Shown here piece after piece: positions 8,770-17,954 of a DNA stretch of 64,000 bases. Position 1 is the stretch's first letter. The number at the start of each line of letters is the position of its first letter. Both the position numbers and the translations under genes were made by a program. The stretch comes from Ruminiclostridium herbifermentans. Lineage in GTDB: Bacteria > Bacillota > Clostridia > Acetivibrionales > DSM-1351. The notes below the pieces were generated by a model. That model ran no database searches. It was not told where the DNA came from and saw only the letters and a list, made by a program, of their open reading frames with translations. The stretch is from NCBI RefSeq assembly GCF_005473905.2, contig NZ_CP061336.1:2162501-2226500 (forward strand). Reading direction: 5' to 3'.

Positions 8770-10422
8770 TTAGCCAGCTCTAAGTAGCTGCAGAATTGCT
8801 TGAGGCTGCTGATTGGCTTGAGCTATCATAGCAGAAGAAGCCTGCGCTAAGATATTGTTTTTTGTAAACACCATCATTTCTTTGGCTATATCTGCGTCAC
8901 GAATACGAGATTCGCTGGAAGTTAAGTTTTCTGCACTGTTTTCGGCTACTGACATTGCTTTCTCAAGACGGTTCTGTAAAGCACCAAAGTTTGCTCTAAC
9001 ATGAGAAACACTATTTATTGCAGAATCAAAACTATCAATAGCAGTACTGGCTTGATTTACAACGTCAACATCTGTTAATCCCAATGTTGTACTGCGTATA
9101 TCAGCTAATGTTATATTCAGAACATCTCCAGTATTGGCTCCTGATTGGATTTGTAAGCTTGATAAGCTATTTGGTGTTAAATTTGGCCATATTTCACTAA
9201 ATCCTAAAAGTGGATCATCTGTATAGTTGATAGTATCTGCAATTACGCTTTCAGCATCTAAAGGAGTTCCACCATCAGCATCATAACCTCCTATAGCACC
9301 TGTATCAGCATTAGTAAGAGTCAAACCGGCCAAAAAGGCAGCTCCGTTAGCAGCAAAATCAGCAGTAAAAGCTGATAGGTTAGTATAATAGCCATTAGAT
9401 GCGGATGCAAGTGCTTCATCAAGTGTACTTGTTGGATTATTGCTCAGATATGTCATAACATCCTTTATTCCAATGCCGCCTTTATCCTTTATTTGAGCAT
9501 GCATATAACGAACGGCTCCATAGCCAGCAGAATAATCAATGGAGGTATTTTCCCAACTGGCTAATTCGTTGACCACAGACGCAAAATCTGTTCTTCCTTT
9601 TGAATCAACATAAAGTCTTTCATCTCCGCCGTGGATAAACTCTGCGGCTCCTTCCTGGAACCAAGTTGGCAGAGCCCCAAAGTTCATTGTACGACCCATA
9701 ATGGCATGAACTAGCTCGTGGGCAATAATACGGTCATTGTATATAGGTGCGGTTCCACCATTTGGCAAAGTTGCAGGAGTAAAAGCACTAACATCAATAT
9801 GAAGCTTCTGATTAATTGCTTTTCCAGATGCATCTAGGTTGAAGGAGACAGCAGCCAAATAAGGCTGTGGAGTCTGTTCTAATATAATTTGTAAACTTTG
9901 ACCATCTGCTGAAAGACCGTATTCAGAAAGAATTCGTGCTTCAGCTTGCTCCAGCAAGGCACTTTTCAATGCTGTAATAATTTGATTGTCAACAGCGCTT
10001 GACTTAGGAACATTCAAAAGCTTAAGAGTATTAAACTCTGTATGATTTGCTATTCGATCTATATCAGATATAATATGAGAGGTTTCTTCTTGAATCATTT
10101 TTCTATCAGATTCAGTGAGTGTCCCATTTGCTGCTTGAATAGATAGTTCTCTGCCTCTTTGGAGCAATGAATGCACTTCATTTAGAGCGCCATCTGCTAC
10201 TTGTATAAGCGAAATGCCATCTTGAATATTGTTGCTGCAACGATTTAATCCTCGTATTTGTGCTCTCATTTTTTCAGATATAGACAATCCAGCAGCATCA
10301 TCAGCGGCTGAATTAATTCTCAAACCAGAGGATAATTTTGTTAAGGATTTCTGTGTATTTGTATTATTAATACCATAAGAGCGATTGGCATTTATAGAAC
10401 TAATATTATTGTTTATTCTCAT
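8770..10422 (-). CDS. Flagellinolysin: flagellin with an internal zinc metallopeptidase domain
   Basis: 550 residues. The N-terminal ~140 residues are a standard flagellin D0/D1 region (MRINNNISSINANRS, LSSGLRINSAADDAAGLSIS). The last ~90 residues are the flagellin C-terminus (ESRIRDADIAKEMM, NILAQASSAMIAQANQQPQ). The hypervariable middle holds a metallopeptidase signature: HELVH at residues 235-239, then WFQEGAAEF with candidate third zinc ligands Glu257 or Glu261. Flagellinolysins are a described family of proteolytic flagellins, so it probably assembles into the filament and makes it enzymatically active. ATG 10422 is used because AAGGAGGT precedes it; an upstream ATG at 10470 overlaps a likely promoter. 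No other flagellar genes are nearby. Confidence 0.93.
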   Translation of the reverse strand: MRINNNISSINANRSYGINNTNTQKSLTKLSSGLRINSAADDAAGLSISEKMRAQIRGLNRCSNNIQDGISLIQVADGALNEVHSLLQRGRELSIQAANGTLTESDRKMIQEETSHIISDIDRIANHTEFNTLKLLNVPKSSAVDNQIITALKSALLEQAEARILSEYGLSADGQSLQIILEQTPQPYLAAVSFNLDASGKAINQKLHIDVSAFTPATLPNGGTAPIYNDRIIAHELVHAIMGRTMNFGALPTWFQEGAAEFIHGGDERLYVDSKGRTDFASVVNELASWENTSIDYSAGYGAVRYMHAQIKDKGGIGIKDVMTYLSNNPTSTLDEALASASNGYYTNLSAFTADFAANGAAFLAGLTLTNADTGAIGGYDADGGTPLDAESVIADTINYTDDPLLGFSEIWPNLTPNSLSSLQIQSGANTGDVLNITLADIRSTTLGLTDVDVVNQASTAIDSFDSAINSVSHVRANFGALQNRLEKAMSVAENSAENLTSSESRIRDADIAKEMMVFTKNNILAQASSAMIAQANQQPQAILQLLRAG

Positions 10423-10460
10423 ATGTTCACCTCCTTGCCGAAAAATTTTATTACATTTAT

Positions 10461-10487
10461 TTATCGACATAAAACGACATATAATTA
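10461..10487 (-). promoter_or_regulatory. Possible sigma-D (sigma-28) type promoter for flagellinolysin
   Basis: On the minus strand GTCGATAA (10468-10461) resembles the flagellar sigma -10 GCCGATAA. Fifteen bases upstream is TAAT, a poor match to the TAAA -35. It sits about 40 bases before the chosen start. Position and spacing fit; the -35 is weak. Confidence 0.4.
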
Positions 10488-11034
10488 ATAAATGAGTTAG
10501 CTTAATTTACTTGAACCGTCTGGGAATAAAGGTATTTGGCTCTCAGTATGTTTATTTCCTTATGAAGAGATAGACAAATACATGTATTGGATTTAACCAA
10601 ACACAAACTAATAATATATGCGTATATATAATTATTTCCAAAGATTTTGCTGGAATGAGAAATCAGTAATTTTTAAAGTATTTGATGCATATAATGAATT
10701 TTAGGGAATAAAATTCAACCCAGCATAACACTAATTTTAATTAAATATTCAACATTCCCAATTGTATAATAGAAAATGTGAAAAAGTTGATTTGTTAAAA
10801 ACTACTCTATAAATTATTTGCCAGAATACCAATTCTACTAAATAACAGAGATAATTTTTCTAAAGTCAATTACGTTTAAAGGTCTTTGCATTGAAGCTTT
10901 TTAATGATGAGTTTTTTATGATTATAAGTTCTTATATTGATGAGTTTTTATCCAGTTAATTGGTAATTGACTTTTTATACAATCAAAGCCAACTGAAAAA
11001 TTAAAATATTTAGTGTTTTAAGGGAGGGGTACAT
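10488..11034. other. Divergent intergenic region
   Basis: AT-rich spacer between the flagellinolysin gene (-) and the PHP gene (+). Apart from the possible sigma-D promoter at its left edge and GGAGGGG at 11023-11029, I see no gene or clear structured element. Confidence 0.5.
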
Positions 11035-12732
11035 ATTAAGATTCCATTTATTTCATTTATTTTTGGTTTGGCATTTACTAAAAATCACAAGTCTAATACC
11101 AGTAACTCCAAATCAAATGCAGATTCAGCATTTAAATCAACATCAAATGAAAAATTAAATAAAAAAACTAATATGGGAAATATACATAATTCTGACTCTA
11201 ATACAAATCTAAATGAGATTTGCGATGATTTAGCTCTATCATTTATTACTCCGCCCATAATATGCAACCCTAGAGGTTTTACTGTTATTGCAGCTGTTAC
11301 AAACACAAGGTCAAAAGGTTCGATTATTATAAAAAGCACAAAATGGACAATAAATAAGAAGGATTATAGAACTGAACTTAGAGAAGAACTAAAAGCGAGC
11401 GGTGATTCATTGCGAACTATTGAGGCTCTTAGAAATAGAACAGATTATTTGTCAGAAGAAGAACAAAGAAAATTAATATCTAGATACAAACAGTTCAAAA
11501 GTGGTACGAAATACTTAAGATTTAAATTAACAAATGAGATGGCTGAAGAAATTATTCAAAATGAAACTATGGAATTGGCATTGAAAGTAGAAGGGGAAAG
11601 TCTTAGAGATAGAAAAACAGTAAGTATTGAAAAAGCTGTAAAACTACAGAAAAACATAACTCTTCAAAAGCCTCCCCTTTCACCTGATATAGGTAATGGA
11701 AATTGGTATTTTGGAGATACTCATTCACATTCTACATATACATGGGATTACTATTTTGGAGATGGAATATACACTATACAGGAATTGAAAGATGTTGCAA
11801 TAGTAGCTGGATTAGATTGGCTGACTCTTACAGACCATGCCTATTGTCTGAATTCAAAAAAATATGAAACTCAAAAAAGTACTGTAAGGGATTTGTCGGA
11901 CAGTTCATTTGCATTTCTTTATGGGGAAGAACTTTCATGTGCAGAACTAGTAAATAATACCAAATCCTACGATACCTGTCATTGTAATGGAATTATGAAT
12001 GAAACCTTCGTGCCATGCTCTACTGATATTTTCAGAAAGGCGTCATCACCTGATTCACAGCAAGGTATTAATCAGCTTAAAAAATATGGCGGACTAGTTA
12101 CAATTAATCATGCCAATTGGGGAAAGGGTAAGATAGAGCCTTGGAATTTTAATATAAATACATATGCATACACCCATGGAGAAACAGGTATGGAAATTCT
12201 CAATGGGGGCTGGAATGACATGAATAATGGTTCAACCACTAGATGGGTTGATAAAAGACTATTACATGGCGAAAAGATTTTTCCTTTTGCAGGCAGTGAT
12301 ACTGAATCCAAAAACAACCTTGGAAAATGTTACACCGTTATATATGCTGATAAACTGTCCCATTCTAATATAAAAAATAGCTTAAGTAGCGGACACCAAT
12401 ATGTGACAACTTATCCTGGTCTGGCATTTTGGGTTAGAAAAGCGGGAGAATCTACCTGGTATTGGATGGGTGATACTATTTCTATTGGTACTGGGATTAT
12501 AGATTTACATTTATCATATTCAGACACTACAGATGGCTTAAATATTTATATAATGAAAGGTAAAGCTGGATGGATATCTGAACAGCAAGTTTATTCAACA
12601 GCTGTAGGCGCTGGTAAAGGCACAATTACCACTAAAATGCAAATTGATAAGGATTGCTATCTCAGGGCATATTGCATAGAAGAAAATGAAAAAGGTCATA
12701 GAGCTTATACAACACCTATATGGTTTGAATAA
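11035..12732 (+). CDS. PHP-domain metallohydrolase (CehA/McbA-like), probable ATT start
   Basis: 565 residues if started at ATT 11035. The C-terminal half carries PHP-domain metal-binding motifs in order: DTHSHSTYTWD, LTDHAY, YGEELSC, INHANW and AGSDTESK. These are typical of the CehA/McbA family, whose known members cleave carbamates or phosphoesters; the substrate here is unknown. The N-terminal ~200 residues are a charged, possibly beta-rich region. The only in-frame codons between the upstream stop (11011) and TTG 11068 that could start translation are ATT codons. ATT 11035 lies six bases after GGAGGGG and gives MKIPFISFIFGLAF, a hydrophobic N-terminus; TTG 11068 has no ribosome binding site. 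Confidence 0.8.
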   Translation: MKIPFISFIFGLAFTKNHKSNTSNSKSNADSAFKSTSNEKLNKKTNMGNIHNSDSNTNLNEICDDLALSFITPPIICNPRGFTVIAAVTNTRSKGSIIIKSTKWTINKKDYRTELREELKASGDSLRTIEALRNRTDYLSEEEQRKLISRYKQFKSGTKYLRFKLTNEMAEEIIQNETMELALKVEGESLRDRKTVSIEKAVKLQKNITLQKPPLSPDIGNGNWYFGDTHSHSTYTWDYYFGDGIYTIQELKDVAIVAGLDWLTLTDHAYCLNSKKYETQKSTVRDLSDSSFAFLYGEELSCAELVNNTKSYDTCHCNGIMNETFVPCSTDIFRKASSPDSQQGINQLKKYGGLVTINHANWGKGKIEPWNFNINTYAYTHGETGMEILNGGWNDMNNGSTTRWVDKRLLHGEKIFPFAGSDTESKNNLGKCYTVIYADKLSHSNIKNSLSSGHQYVTTYPGLAFWVRKAGESTWYWMGDTISIGTGIIDLHLSYSDTTDGLNIYIMKGKAGWISEQQVYSTAVGAGKGTITTKMQIDKDCYLRAYCIEENEKGHRAYTTPIWFE

Positions 12733-12844
12733 AATATTTTATTGCATTTAACATATATATGTATTACTCACTAACTCTTTTTTAAAATAACAGGTAAATA
12801 AATTAAATATGGAAAGTAGAGTTGTATGCTAAATACTGTTTATA

Positions 12845-12883
12845 AAAAATGACGCAACTTGTAAAAGGTTACGTCATTTTTTA
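12845..12883 (+). terminator. Intrinsic terminator after the PHP gene
   Basis: AAAAATGACGCAAC pairs with GTTACGTCATTTTT with one mismatch, ending in a run of T. About 115 bases after the stop codon. Confidence 0.75.
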
Positions 12884-12913
12884 GTGCGTACAGCATAGGA
12901 CCTTTTTATGTCA

Positions 12914-12940
12914 CTTTTTATGTCAATAGTTAGGTTAAAG
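12914..12940. repeat. Family D hairpin repeat, copy 2 (degenerate stem)
   Basis: TATGTCAATAGTTAGG is identical to the loop core of the 57807 copy, and GTAAACT follows as there. The flanking stem is reduced to CTTT/AAAG. Confidence 0.5.
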
Positions 12941-13323
12941 CGGTAAACTTTATTTGCCTTACACCTGCAATGTCTAATAAGATGCATTGCACATTCTGGA
13001 ATCAATAGATATATAGATTACTATTCAGCAACTAAATTAGCCTAGTATATTATAGTATTGTAAAAAATTGAATAGTAATCTGAATTGTAGTAAGAAGAAT
13101 AATTTTCATGTAGGTTCTTGTGTTTTTGTTGGCATAACTATACAATTAAGATGAATAATATCAAAATATGGCAATTACATTATAAAGTTTGAATAAAGGA
13201 GGGATGCCTGTAAAATAAAAACATATGATAAATAATAATATACTAAAGATACTATATTGCTAATCAAACAGGATTTATAGCTTTATAAAACTTAATAATT
13301 TTGTTAGAAGGAGATGTTTAGTA
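12941..13323. other. Intergenic region before the CE2 gene
   Basis: AT-rich, presumably holding the promoter and leader of the esterase gene. A strong AAAGGAGGG near 13196-13204 precedes only a four-codon frame (MPVK, stop), which may be chance. The true ribosome binding site is GAAGGAG near 13309. No known riboswitch was recognised. Confidence 0.4.
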
Positions 13324-14646
13324 ATGATAAGAAATAAAAAGGCAAAAAGAATAACAGCCTTTGCAGTTGTATTAGCAATACTTTTTACTGCAATGCTATC
13401 TGTAACATCTGTTGCCACTGCAGCTGACATAGCAGTAGAACCAATTTCAGGAGTTCTATATGGTGACTACAATAAAGACAATAATGTTGATGCTATTGAT
13501 TTTGCTTTGCTAAAGAAGCATTTGTTAGATCAGGTTCAAGAACCTATGGCTTATATGGATCTTAATGTTGACAGTAAAATAGATGTATTAGATTTTGCTG
13601 TTCTCAAAAAATTTCTTTTAGGTACAATAAATACACTTCCTGAAGGTTCAGTACCTGCTGCTCCGGGTGTTCTGTACATTGGACGCTTTGACACCAGTGA
13701 TCCTGCAGGACCTAAATTTGCTTGGGGAACATCTACCATTAAAGCTAATTTTACAGGAACAGGAATTAGTGTAAAATTAAAATCCTCTGGAGATAATTAT
13801 TTCAATGTTATAATAGATGGAGTTGTAAAAACACCAATAAATACACCAGCAGGTTCTTCAGCTACATATACTCTTGCGTCAGGCTTAACAAACGGAACGC
13901 ACACCGTTGAACTTGTTAAGAGAACAGAGGCACATGTAGGTGAGGTGCAATTTTTAGGCTTTACTGTTACTGGGGGAAGTCTTTTAGCACCACCTCCTGC
14001 ATCATCCAAACGAATAGAATTTATAGGTGATTCAATAACTTGCGGTTATGGAAATGAAGGCACAAGCCAGTACCAAAGCTTTACTACAAAAAATGAAAAT
14101 GCATATATGGCCTATGGAGCTATAACAGGCAGAACTTTAGGTGCAGATGTTATAACTGTATCATGGTCTGGTAAGGGTGTAGTACAAAATTATGGCGGAA
14201 ATAAAGATGAACCAATGCCTGTAATTTATCCAAGAATATTGCCTTATGATAAATCAAAAATTTGGGATTATACCAAGTGGGTTCCTCAAGTAGTTGTTAT
14301 CAATCTTGGAACTAATGATATCAGTACAGTAGCACTTGATGGAACTTTGTTTAAATCAGAATATTTAAAGCTTGTAGATAAAGTTCGCAGCCAGTATCCT
14401 GATGCTCATATATATTGTGCAGTAGGTCCAATGTTATCAGGGGAACAGTTGTCAAATATGAAGAAATATGTTGGAGAGGTTGTTTCTAATAAGAATTCTT
14501 CAGGTGATAAGAATGTACACTTTATTGAATTTCCTCAGCAGGATCAAGCTAACGGATTGGGTGAGGACTGGCATCCATCAGTAAAAACTCATCAATTAAT
14601 GGCAGATAAGCTTTCAAAACAGCTTAAGGCTGATTTGGGATGGTAG
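13324..14646 (+). CDS. Secreted CE2-family carbohydrate esterase with N-terminal type I dockerin
   Basis: 440 residues with a signal peptide ending near SVATAADIAV. A type I dockerin follows at about residues 46-107: two calcium-loop repeats, GDYNKDNNVDAIDFALLKKH and NVDSKIDVLDFAVLKKF, so the enzyme docks on a scaffoldin. Next comes a jelly-roll domain (VLYIGRFDTSDPAGPKFAWG), then an SGNH esterase with FIGDSITCGYGNEG (nucleophile Ser), VVINLGTNDIS and DWHPS (catalytic His). Jelly-roll plus SGNH is the layout of carbohydrate esterase family 2, which deacetylates xylan or glucomannan. A dockerin placed before the catalytic part is less common than a C-terminal one. GAAGGAG precedes ATG. Confidence 0.93.
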   Translation: MIRNKKAKRITAFAVVLAILFTAMLSVTSVATAADIAVEPISGVLYGDYNKDNNVDAIDFALLKKHLLDQVQEPMAYMDLNVDSKIDVLDFAVLKKFLLGTINTLPEGSVPAAPGVLYIGRFDTSDPAGPKFAWGTSTIKANFTGTGISVKLKSSGDNYFNVIIDGVVKTPINTPAGSSATYTLASGLTNGTHTVELVKRTEAHVGEVQFLGFTVTGGSLLAPPPASSKRIEFIGDSITCGYGNEGTSQYQSFTTKNENAYMAYGAITGRTLGADVITVSWSGKGVVQNYGGNKDEPMPVIYPRILPYDKSKIWDYTKWVPQVVVINLGTNDISTVALDGTLFKSEYLKLVDKVRSQYPDAHIYCAVGPMLSGEQLSNMKKYVGEVVSNKNSSGDKNVHFIEFPQQDQANGLGEDWHPSVKTHQLMADKLSKQLKADLGW

Positions 14647-14677
14647 AATTATGTAAATATAATTAAAAATGTAATTT

Positions 14678-14734
14678 AAAGAGTTCTAAGATTTAGAATG
14701 AAATATATGTTCTGAACTTAGAACTCTTTTTTTA
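14678..14734 (+). terminator. Intrinsic terminator after the CE2 gene
   Basis: AAAGAGTTCTAAG pairs with CTTAGAACTCTTT, followed by TTTTT. The long loop contains a second pairing (TTTAGAA/TTCTGAA). Confidence 0.9.
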
Positions 14735-14880
14735 TAATATTGGCTTAGTAATAACTAAATTTGTTATTAGAAGCCAGTAAAATTGTGCTATCTATTGTTT
14801 TTTGTTTTTTATGGTGCTAAAATATGTTTGTGGCAAACCTAGCAAATATTTACTGTATTTTTTTGGTCATATAATTAAAT

Positions 14881-14956
14881 GCTGGTGTAGCACAGTCGGC
14901 AGTGCAGCTGATTCGTAATCAGCAGGTCAGCGGTTCGATTCCGCTCACCAGCTCCA
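14881..14956 (+). tRNA. tRNA-Thr (anticodon CGT)
   Basis: 76 bases including encoded CCA. Acceptor GCTGGTG pairs with CACCAGC; the D-stem is GCAC/GTGC. The anticodon stem GCTGA/TCAGC encloses loop TTCGTAA, giving anticodon CGT, which reads ACG threonine codons. The T-arm contains GGTTCGATTCC. Complete cloverleaf. Confidence 0.97.
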
Positions 14957-15108
14957 TAATATTAGACTTTATTCAAGAAATTGAAGTCAATCAATATCCT
15001 AAAATTTACTTAATACTAAAACTTAATCAAAATTAGGAACAGAGATTGAATCTAAATATGAAGCTAAATAAAAACAAAGTTTAGACTTACAAGAGGTGAT
15101 TATCATAG

Positions 15109-16383
15109 ATGGAAATTGCTATTTTAATTAATGAATTTCCACCAAATATACGCAGTGGGATTGGCAGATATGCCGAGACGGGTATTAAGTATATTAATCA
15201 GGTAGATAATACTAGCATGAGTGTTTTTACAACTAATACGGGATATTTGCCGCAGCATCAAGATGTAAATGGTATTTTAGTTTACCGTCCAATGAATTTT
15301 ATTCAAAAAATTTTAATGAGGTATAGAGAAAAGATAGAATCATCTTTATTAAGTCGTCTTCTTTTATTTATAAATGCTTTTATTAATAATTTTCAATTCT
15401 ATAGATTTATAAAGAAACGCCACCATAATAAAGCATTTGATGTGATAGTGTTACATAGCTTGATTTATAGTATTACAGGCTTTTTATGCGCCCGCAGACT
15501 TGGAATACCAGTTGTTTTTCATAAACATAGAGAAGAGTTTGCAAGAATGCCTGATTGGTGGAGACGTGATCCTTTTAAACTGATAGAACTTTCTGAAAGT
15601 GCTATGGAAAAGCTTGCCGCAAAGATTATTGTTCTTACTGAGGAGATGTACGCAGAAAATTTGCGTTATGGAATATGTCCTGAAAAGCTAATGATAATAT
15701 CTAATGGATGTGAGGTTGATTTATTTAAGCAAGTAGATTTAAATTGCTCTTCTACAAAACAAAAAATGACAGAACTAAAAAAAGAACTTAATATAGCTGA
15801 TGATAGAAAAGTAATTCTATATGTAGGTTCACTTACAGAGGGCAAGGGTGTTTTTAATCTAATCAGAGCAGTTAAAATATTAATTAACAATGGACATAAA
15901 GTTAAACTTGTATTAGTGGGGTCGGGAAGGAATGCGAAGGTTAGAGCATTAATTAATAATTATGGTTTGCAAAAAGATATTTATGCATATTATAAAATAA
16001 TTGATATAAACAGTCTTATATATCATTATGCAATTGCTGATGTATGCATTTTTCCTTCAATTACTAAGGAGCCCTTTGGCACTACTGTCACTGAGGCTAT
16101 GTCGTTTGGAAAACTAGTTATTTTGGGATATGGATATTCTAAATTATTTGCTGAATACGAAAATAAGCCTTGTGCGTTTTATGTTGATGGAAATCAGCCT
16201 GGAAAAATTGGTGCTAAGATTGCATATGTATTAGATAATAAGGATAGATTTCAAGAAGTTGCGCAAAATGGACAACGCTATATTCAAAACTGCTTTAAGT
16301 GGGAGACTGCAGCTAAAAAAACAGTTGTTGCTTATAATGAAGCAATTTCCTCAAATGAAAACTTAATGGCATCTAATTTATAG
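15109..16383 (+). CDS. Glycosyltransferase family 4 (GT-B fold)
   Basis: 424 residues. The N-terminal domain has the loop NEFPPNIRSGIGRYAETG near the acceptor site. The C-terminal domain begins with VILYVGSLTEGKGVFNLIRA (residues ~240-260) and carries the E-x7-E nucleotide-sugar motif in EPFGTTVTEAMSFGK. These are hallmarks of retaining GT4 enzymes that build glycans, exopolysaccharide or protein glycosylation. Donor and acceptor cannot be read from the sequence. AGAGGTG precedes ATG. It stands alone between tRNA-Thr and an HD gene. Confidence 0.88.
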   Translation: MEIAILINEFPPNIRSGIGRYAETGIKYINQVDNTSMSVFTTNTGYLPQHQDVNGILVYRPMNFIQKILMRYREKIESSLLSRLLLFINAFINNFQFYRFIKKRHHNKAFDVIVLHSLIYSITGFLCARRLGIPVVFHKHREEFARMPDWWRRDPFKLIELSESAMEKLAAKIIVLTEEMYAENLRYGICPEKLMIISNGCEVDLFKQVDLNCSSTKQKMTELKKELNIADDRKVILYVGSLTEGKGVFNLIRAVKILINNGHKVKLVLVGSGRNAKVRALINNYGLQKDIYAYYKIIDINSLIYHYAIADVCIFPSITKEPFGTTVTEAMSFGKLVILGYGYSKLFAEYENKPCAFYVDGNQPGKIGAKIAYVLDNKDRFQEVAQNGQRYIQNCFKWETAAKKTVVAYNEAISSNENLMASNL

Positions 16384-16467
16384 ACTTTTTATAAAGTTTA
16401 TGATAAATCTAAATGTAATATGATATGATGAAAAATTATAAATAAATAGGGTAGGTAATACTTAAAT

Positions 16468-17040
16468 ATGATTGCTGAAAGTATTTTTTATGATTATATT
16501 GGTAAGTTAAAATTAGATCAAGAAAAAGAATATGAATTAATAGAACATACTAAAAGAGTAGTTAACTTATGTAATAAGTTTGAGGAAAAATTGTGTTTAG
16601 ATGAGCAACTATTACATAAAGCAGCTTGGCTACATGATATTGCAAAATATAATGAATGTGGTAATAAAAGATATAATCATCATATAGAAGCATCTTCGGT
16701 ATTATCAAAGTATGGTTTTAGTTATGAAGATCCTGTCTGTAACATTATAAAAGCACATACAGGAGATTATTTTGAACCCGATGAAGAGTATTCGTTGGAA
16801 GCTGCTGTTTTACGAATATGTGATAAGCTAGATAAATTTAACAAAGGAAAAAAAGATGCTAAAGATAAATGCGAGGCTAGTTTATCGTTAATAGAAGATT
16901 ATTTTTCCGAGATAAATATAGATATTCCAAATGCATTTTATAAAAAATATTATAAATTATTTAAAAAGCTACATAAAAAATGCAAGAATAATAAAAATTA
17001 TAAAAAATTAAAAAAGCTAATAAAAGAATTAACTAAATAA
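16468..17040 (+). CDS. HD-domain phosphohydrolase-like protein
   Basis: 190 residues. HD-superfamily metal-binding motifs are present: EHTKRVVNL (first His), AAWLHDIAK (His-Asp pair), then NHHIEAS and IKAHTGDY (further His) and ICDKLDKF (Asp). The C-terminal 45 residues are strongly lysine-rich (KKYYKLFKKLHKKCKNNKN), suggesting nucleic-acid or nucleotide contact. Substrate unknown. The ribosome binding site (GGGTAGG) is modest. It follows the glycosyltransferase by 84 bases and may be co-transcribed with it. Confidence 0.8.
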   Translation: MIAESIFYDYIGKLKLDQEKEYELIEHTKRVVNLCNKFEEKLCLDEQLLHKAAWLHDIAKYNECGNKRYNHHIEASSVLSKYGFSYEDPVCNIIKAHTGDYFEPDEEYSLEAAVLRICDKLDKFNKGKKDAKDKCEASLSLIEDYFSEINIDIPNAFYKKYYKLFKKLHKKCKNNKNYKKLKKLIKELTK

Positions 17041-17130
17041 GAAATTAAGCAATAAAATAAAGTGATTTAACACTAAATTACACGAAAATATTAAATAGTA
17101 GCTAGAATTAATTCATCACTTTACGAAAAA

Positions 17131-17178
17131 AAGCCATCTACTGATAAAAGTTATATCGTAAGTAGATGGTTTATATTT
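17131..17178 (+). terminator. Intrinsic terminator after the HD gene
   Basis: AAGCCATCTACT pairs with AGTAGATGGTTT, followed by ATATTTTG. An A-rich 5' flank means it could act in both directions. The rest of the gap from 17041 to 17405 shows nothing else recognisable. Confidence 0.75.
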
Positions 17179-17405
17179 TGGAAAATTATCCGGAACCTGC
17201 TAAAGTGATTGACCTTTCAATAAGTTTTTAATTAAGTTTTTATTTCACTTTTCTGCTCCAACATTGATATAGAACCTAGTATTCATTAAACTCTGTTTTG
17301 CAAATACGTAAATTACAAATATCTAAATTGTAAATATCTATAATAATTAATTGAAAGTTAAGTTGATAATCTGTAATGGATAATTTTTATTAAATGGCTT
17401 AACAC

Positions 17406-17729
17406 TCAATTTGCTGACGTGGTAAATTTCAGTCCAATTATTCCAATTAATATAAGGCAAAGAAAAATAATTCTTGATAAATTCAGAGGCTCATTAAAAA
17501 GAATGATTCCCAGCAATACAGCACCTAAAGCACCGATACCAGTCCAGATAGCATAGGCTGTACCAATTGGAAGTGATTTTGTTGCAAGTGATAATAAATA
17601 AAAGCTAATAAGCATTCCACCAATTGTAATCAGTGATGGATATAGCTTTGTAAAGCCATGAGAGTATTTTAATCCAATTGCCCAAACTACTTCAAAAACT
17701 CCTGCAATTATAAGATAAACCCAAGCCAT
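17406..17729 (-). CDS. gdx: SMR-family guanidinium exporter
   Basis: 107 residues with four membrane helices, the normal SMR length. It begins MAWVYLIIAGVFEVVWAIGL; Glu13 is the essential proton- and substrate-coupling residue of the family. KSLPIGTAYAIWTGIGALGA is characteristic of the Gdx (SugE) subtype rather than EmrE, and the sequence closely resembles the characterised clostridial Gdx. It should export guanidinium in exchange for protons as an antiparallel dimer in the cytoplasmic membrane. The guanidine-I riboswitch directly upstream supports this assignment independently. Confidence 0.95.
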   Translation of the reverse strand: MAWVYLIIAGVFEVVWAIGLKYSHGFTKLYPSLITIGGMLISFYLLSLATKSLPIGTAYAIWTGIGALGAVLLGIILFNEPLNLSRIIFLCLILIGIIGLKFTTSAN

Positions 17730-17754
17730 AAATAAATTCCTCCTTAAGCAAAAT

Positions 17755-17875
17755 TAAAGCCTGCAAGATATCATCTTGATACCTCCCAGGCTTTTGTCCT
17801 TCCGTGACACAGCTAAAAGCTGCGAGTTTTCTCTCGGTCACAGGCCAGCTTTACTGCGGAACCCTAGAAAACATT
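17755..17875 (-). promoter_or_regulatory. Guanidine-I (ykkC-yxkD) riboswitch with terminator
   Basis: On the minus strand the aptamer begins CTAGGGTTCCGC (near 17869) and includes GACCGAGAGAAAAC, then GTGTCACGGAAGGACAAAAG, conserved features of the guanidine-I class. A terminator follows: AAAGCCTG...CAGGCTTT enclosing CAAGAT/ATCTTG, then AATTTT (17755-17794). Ligand binding is expected to prevent termination and switch on gdx. Confidence 0.93.
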
Positions 17876-17954
17876 TTAATAGTTTGATATTAGATTTGCA
17901 TGTAAGTTCATTATAATTACTTTTGGTATAATAGTCAATTACTAACTCGAAACT

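Noticed and set aside
12941-13323. Cyclic-di-GMP or other known riboswitch before the CE2 gene
   Set aside because: No conserved aptamer sequence found; only a strong ribosome site with a four-codon frame.
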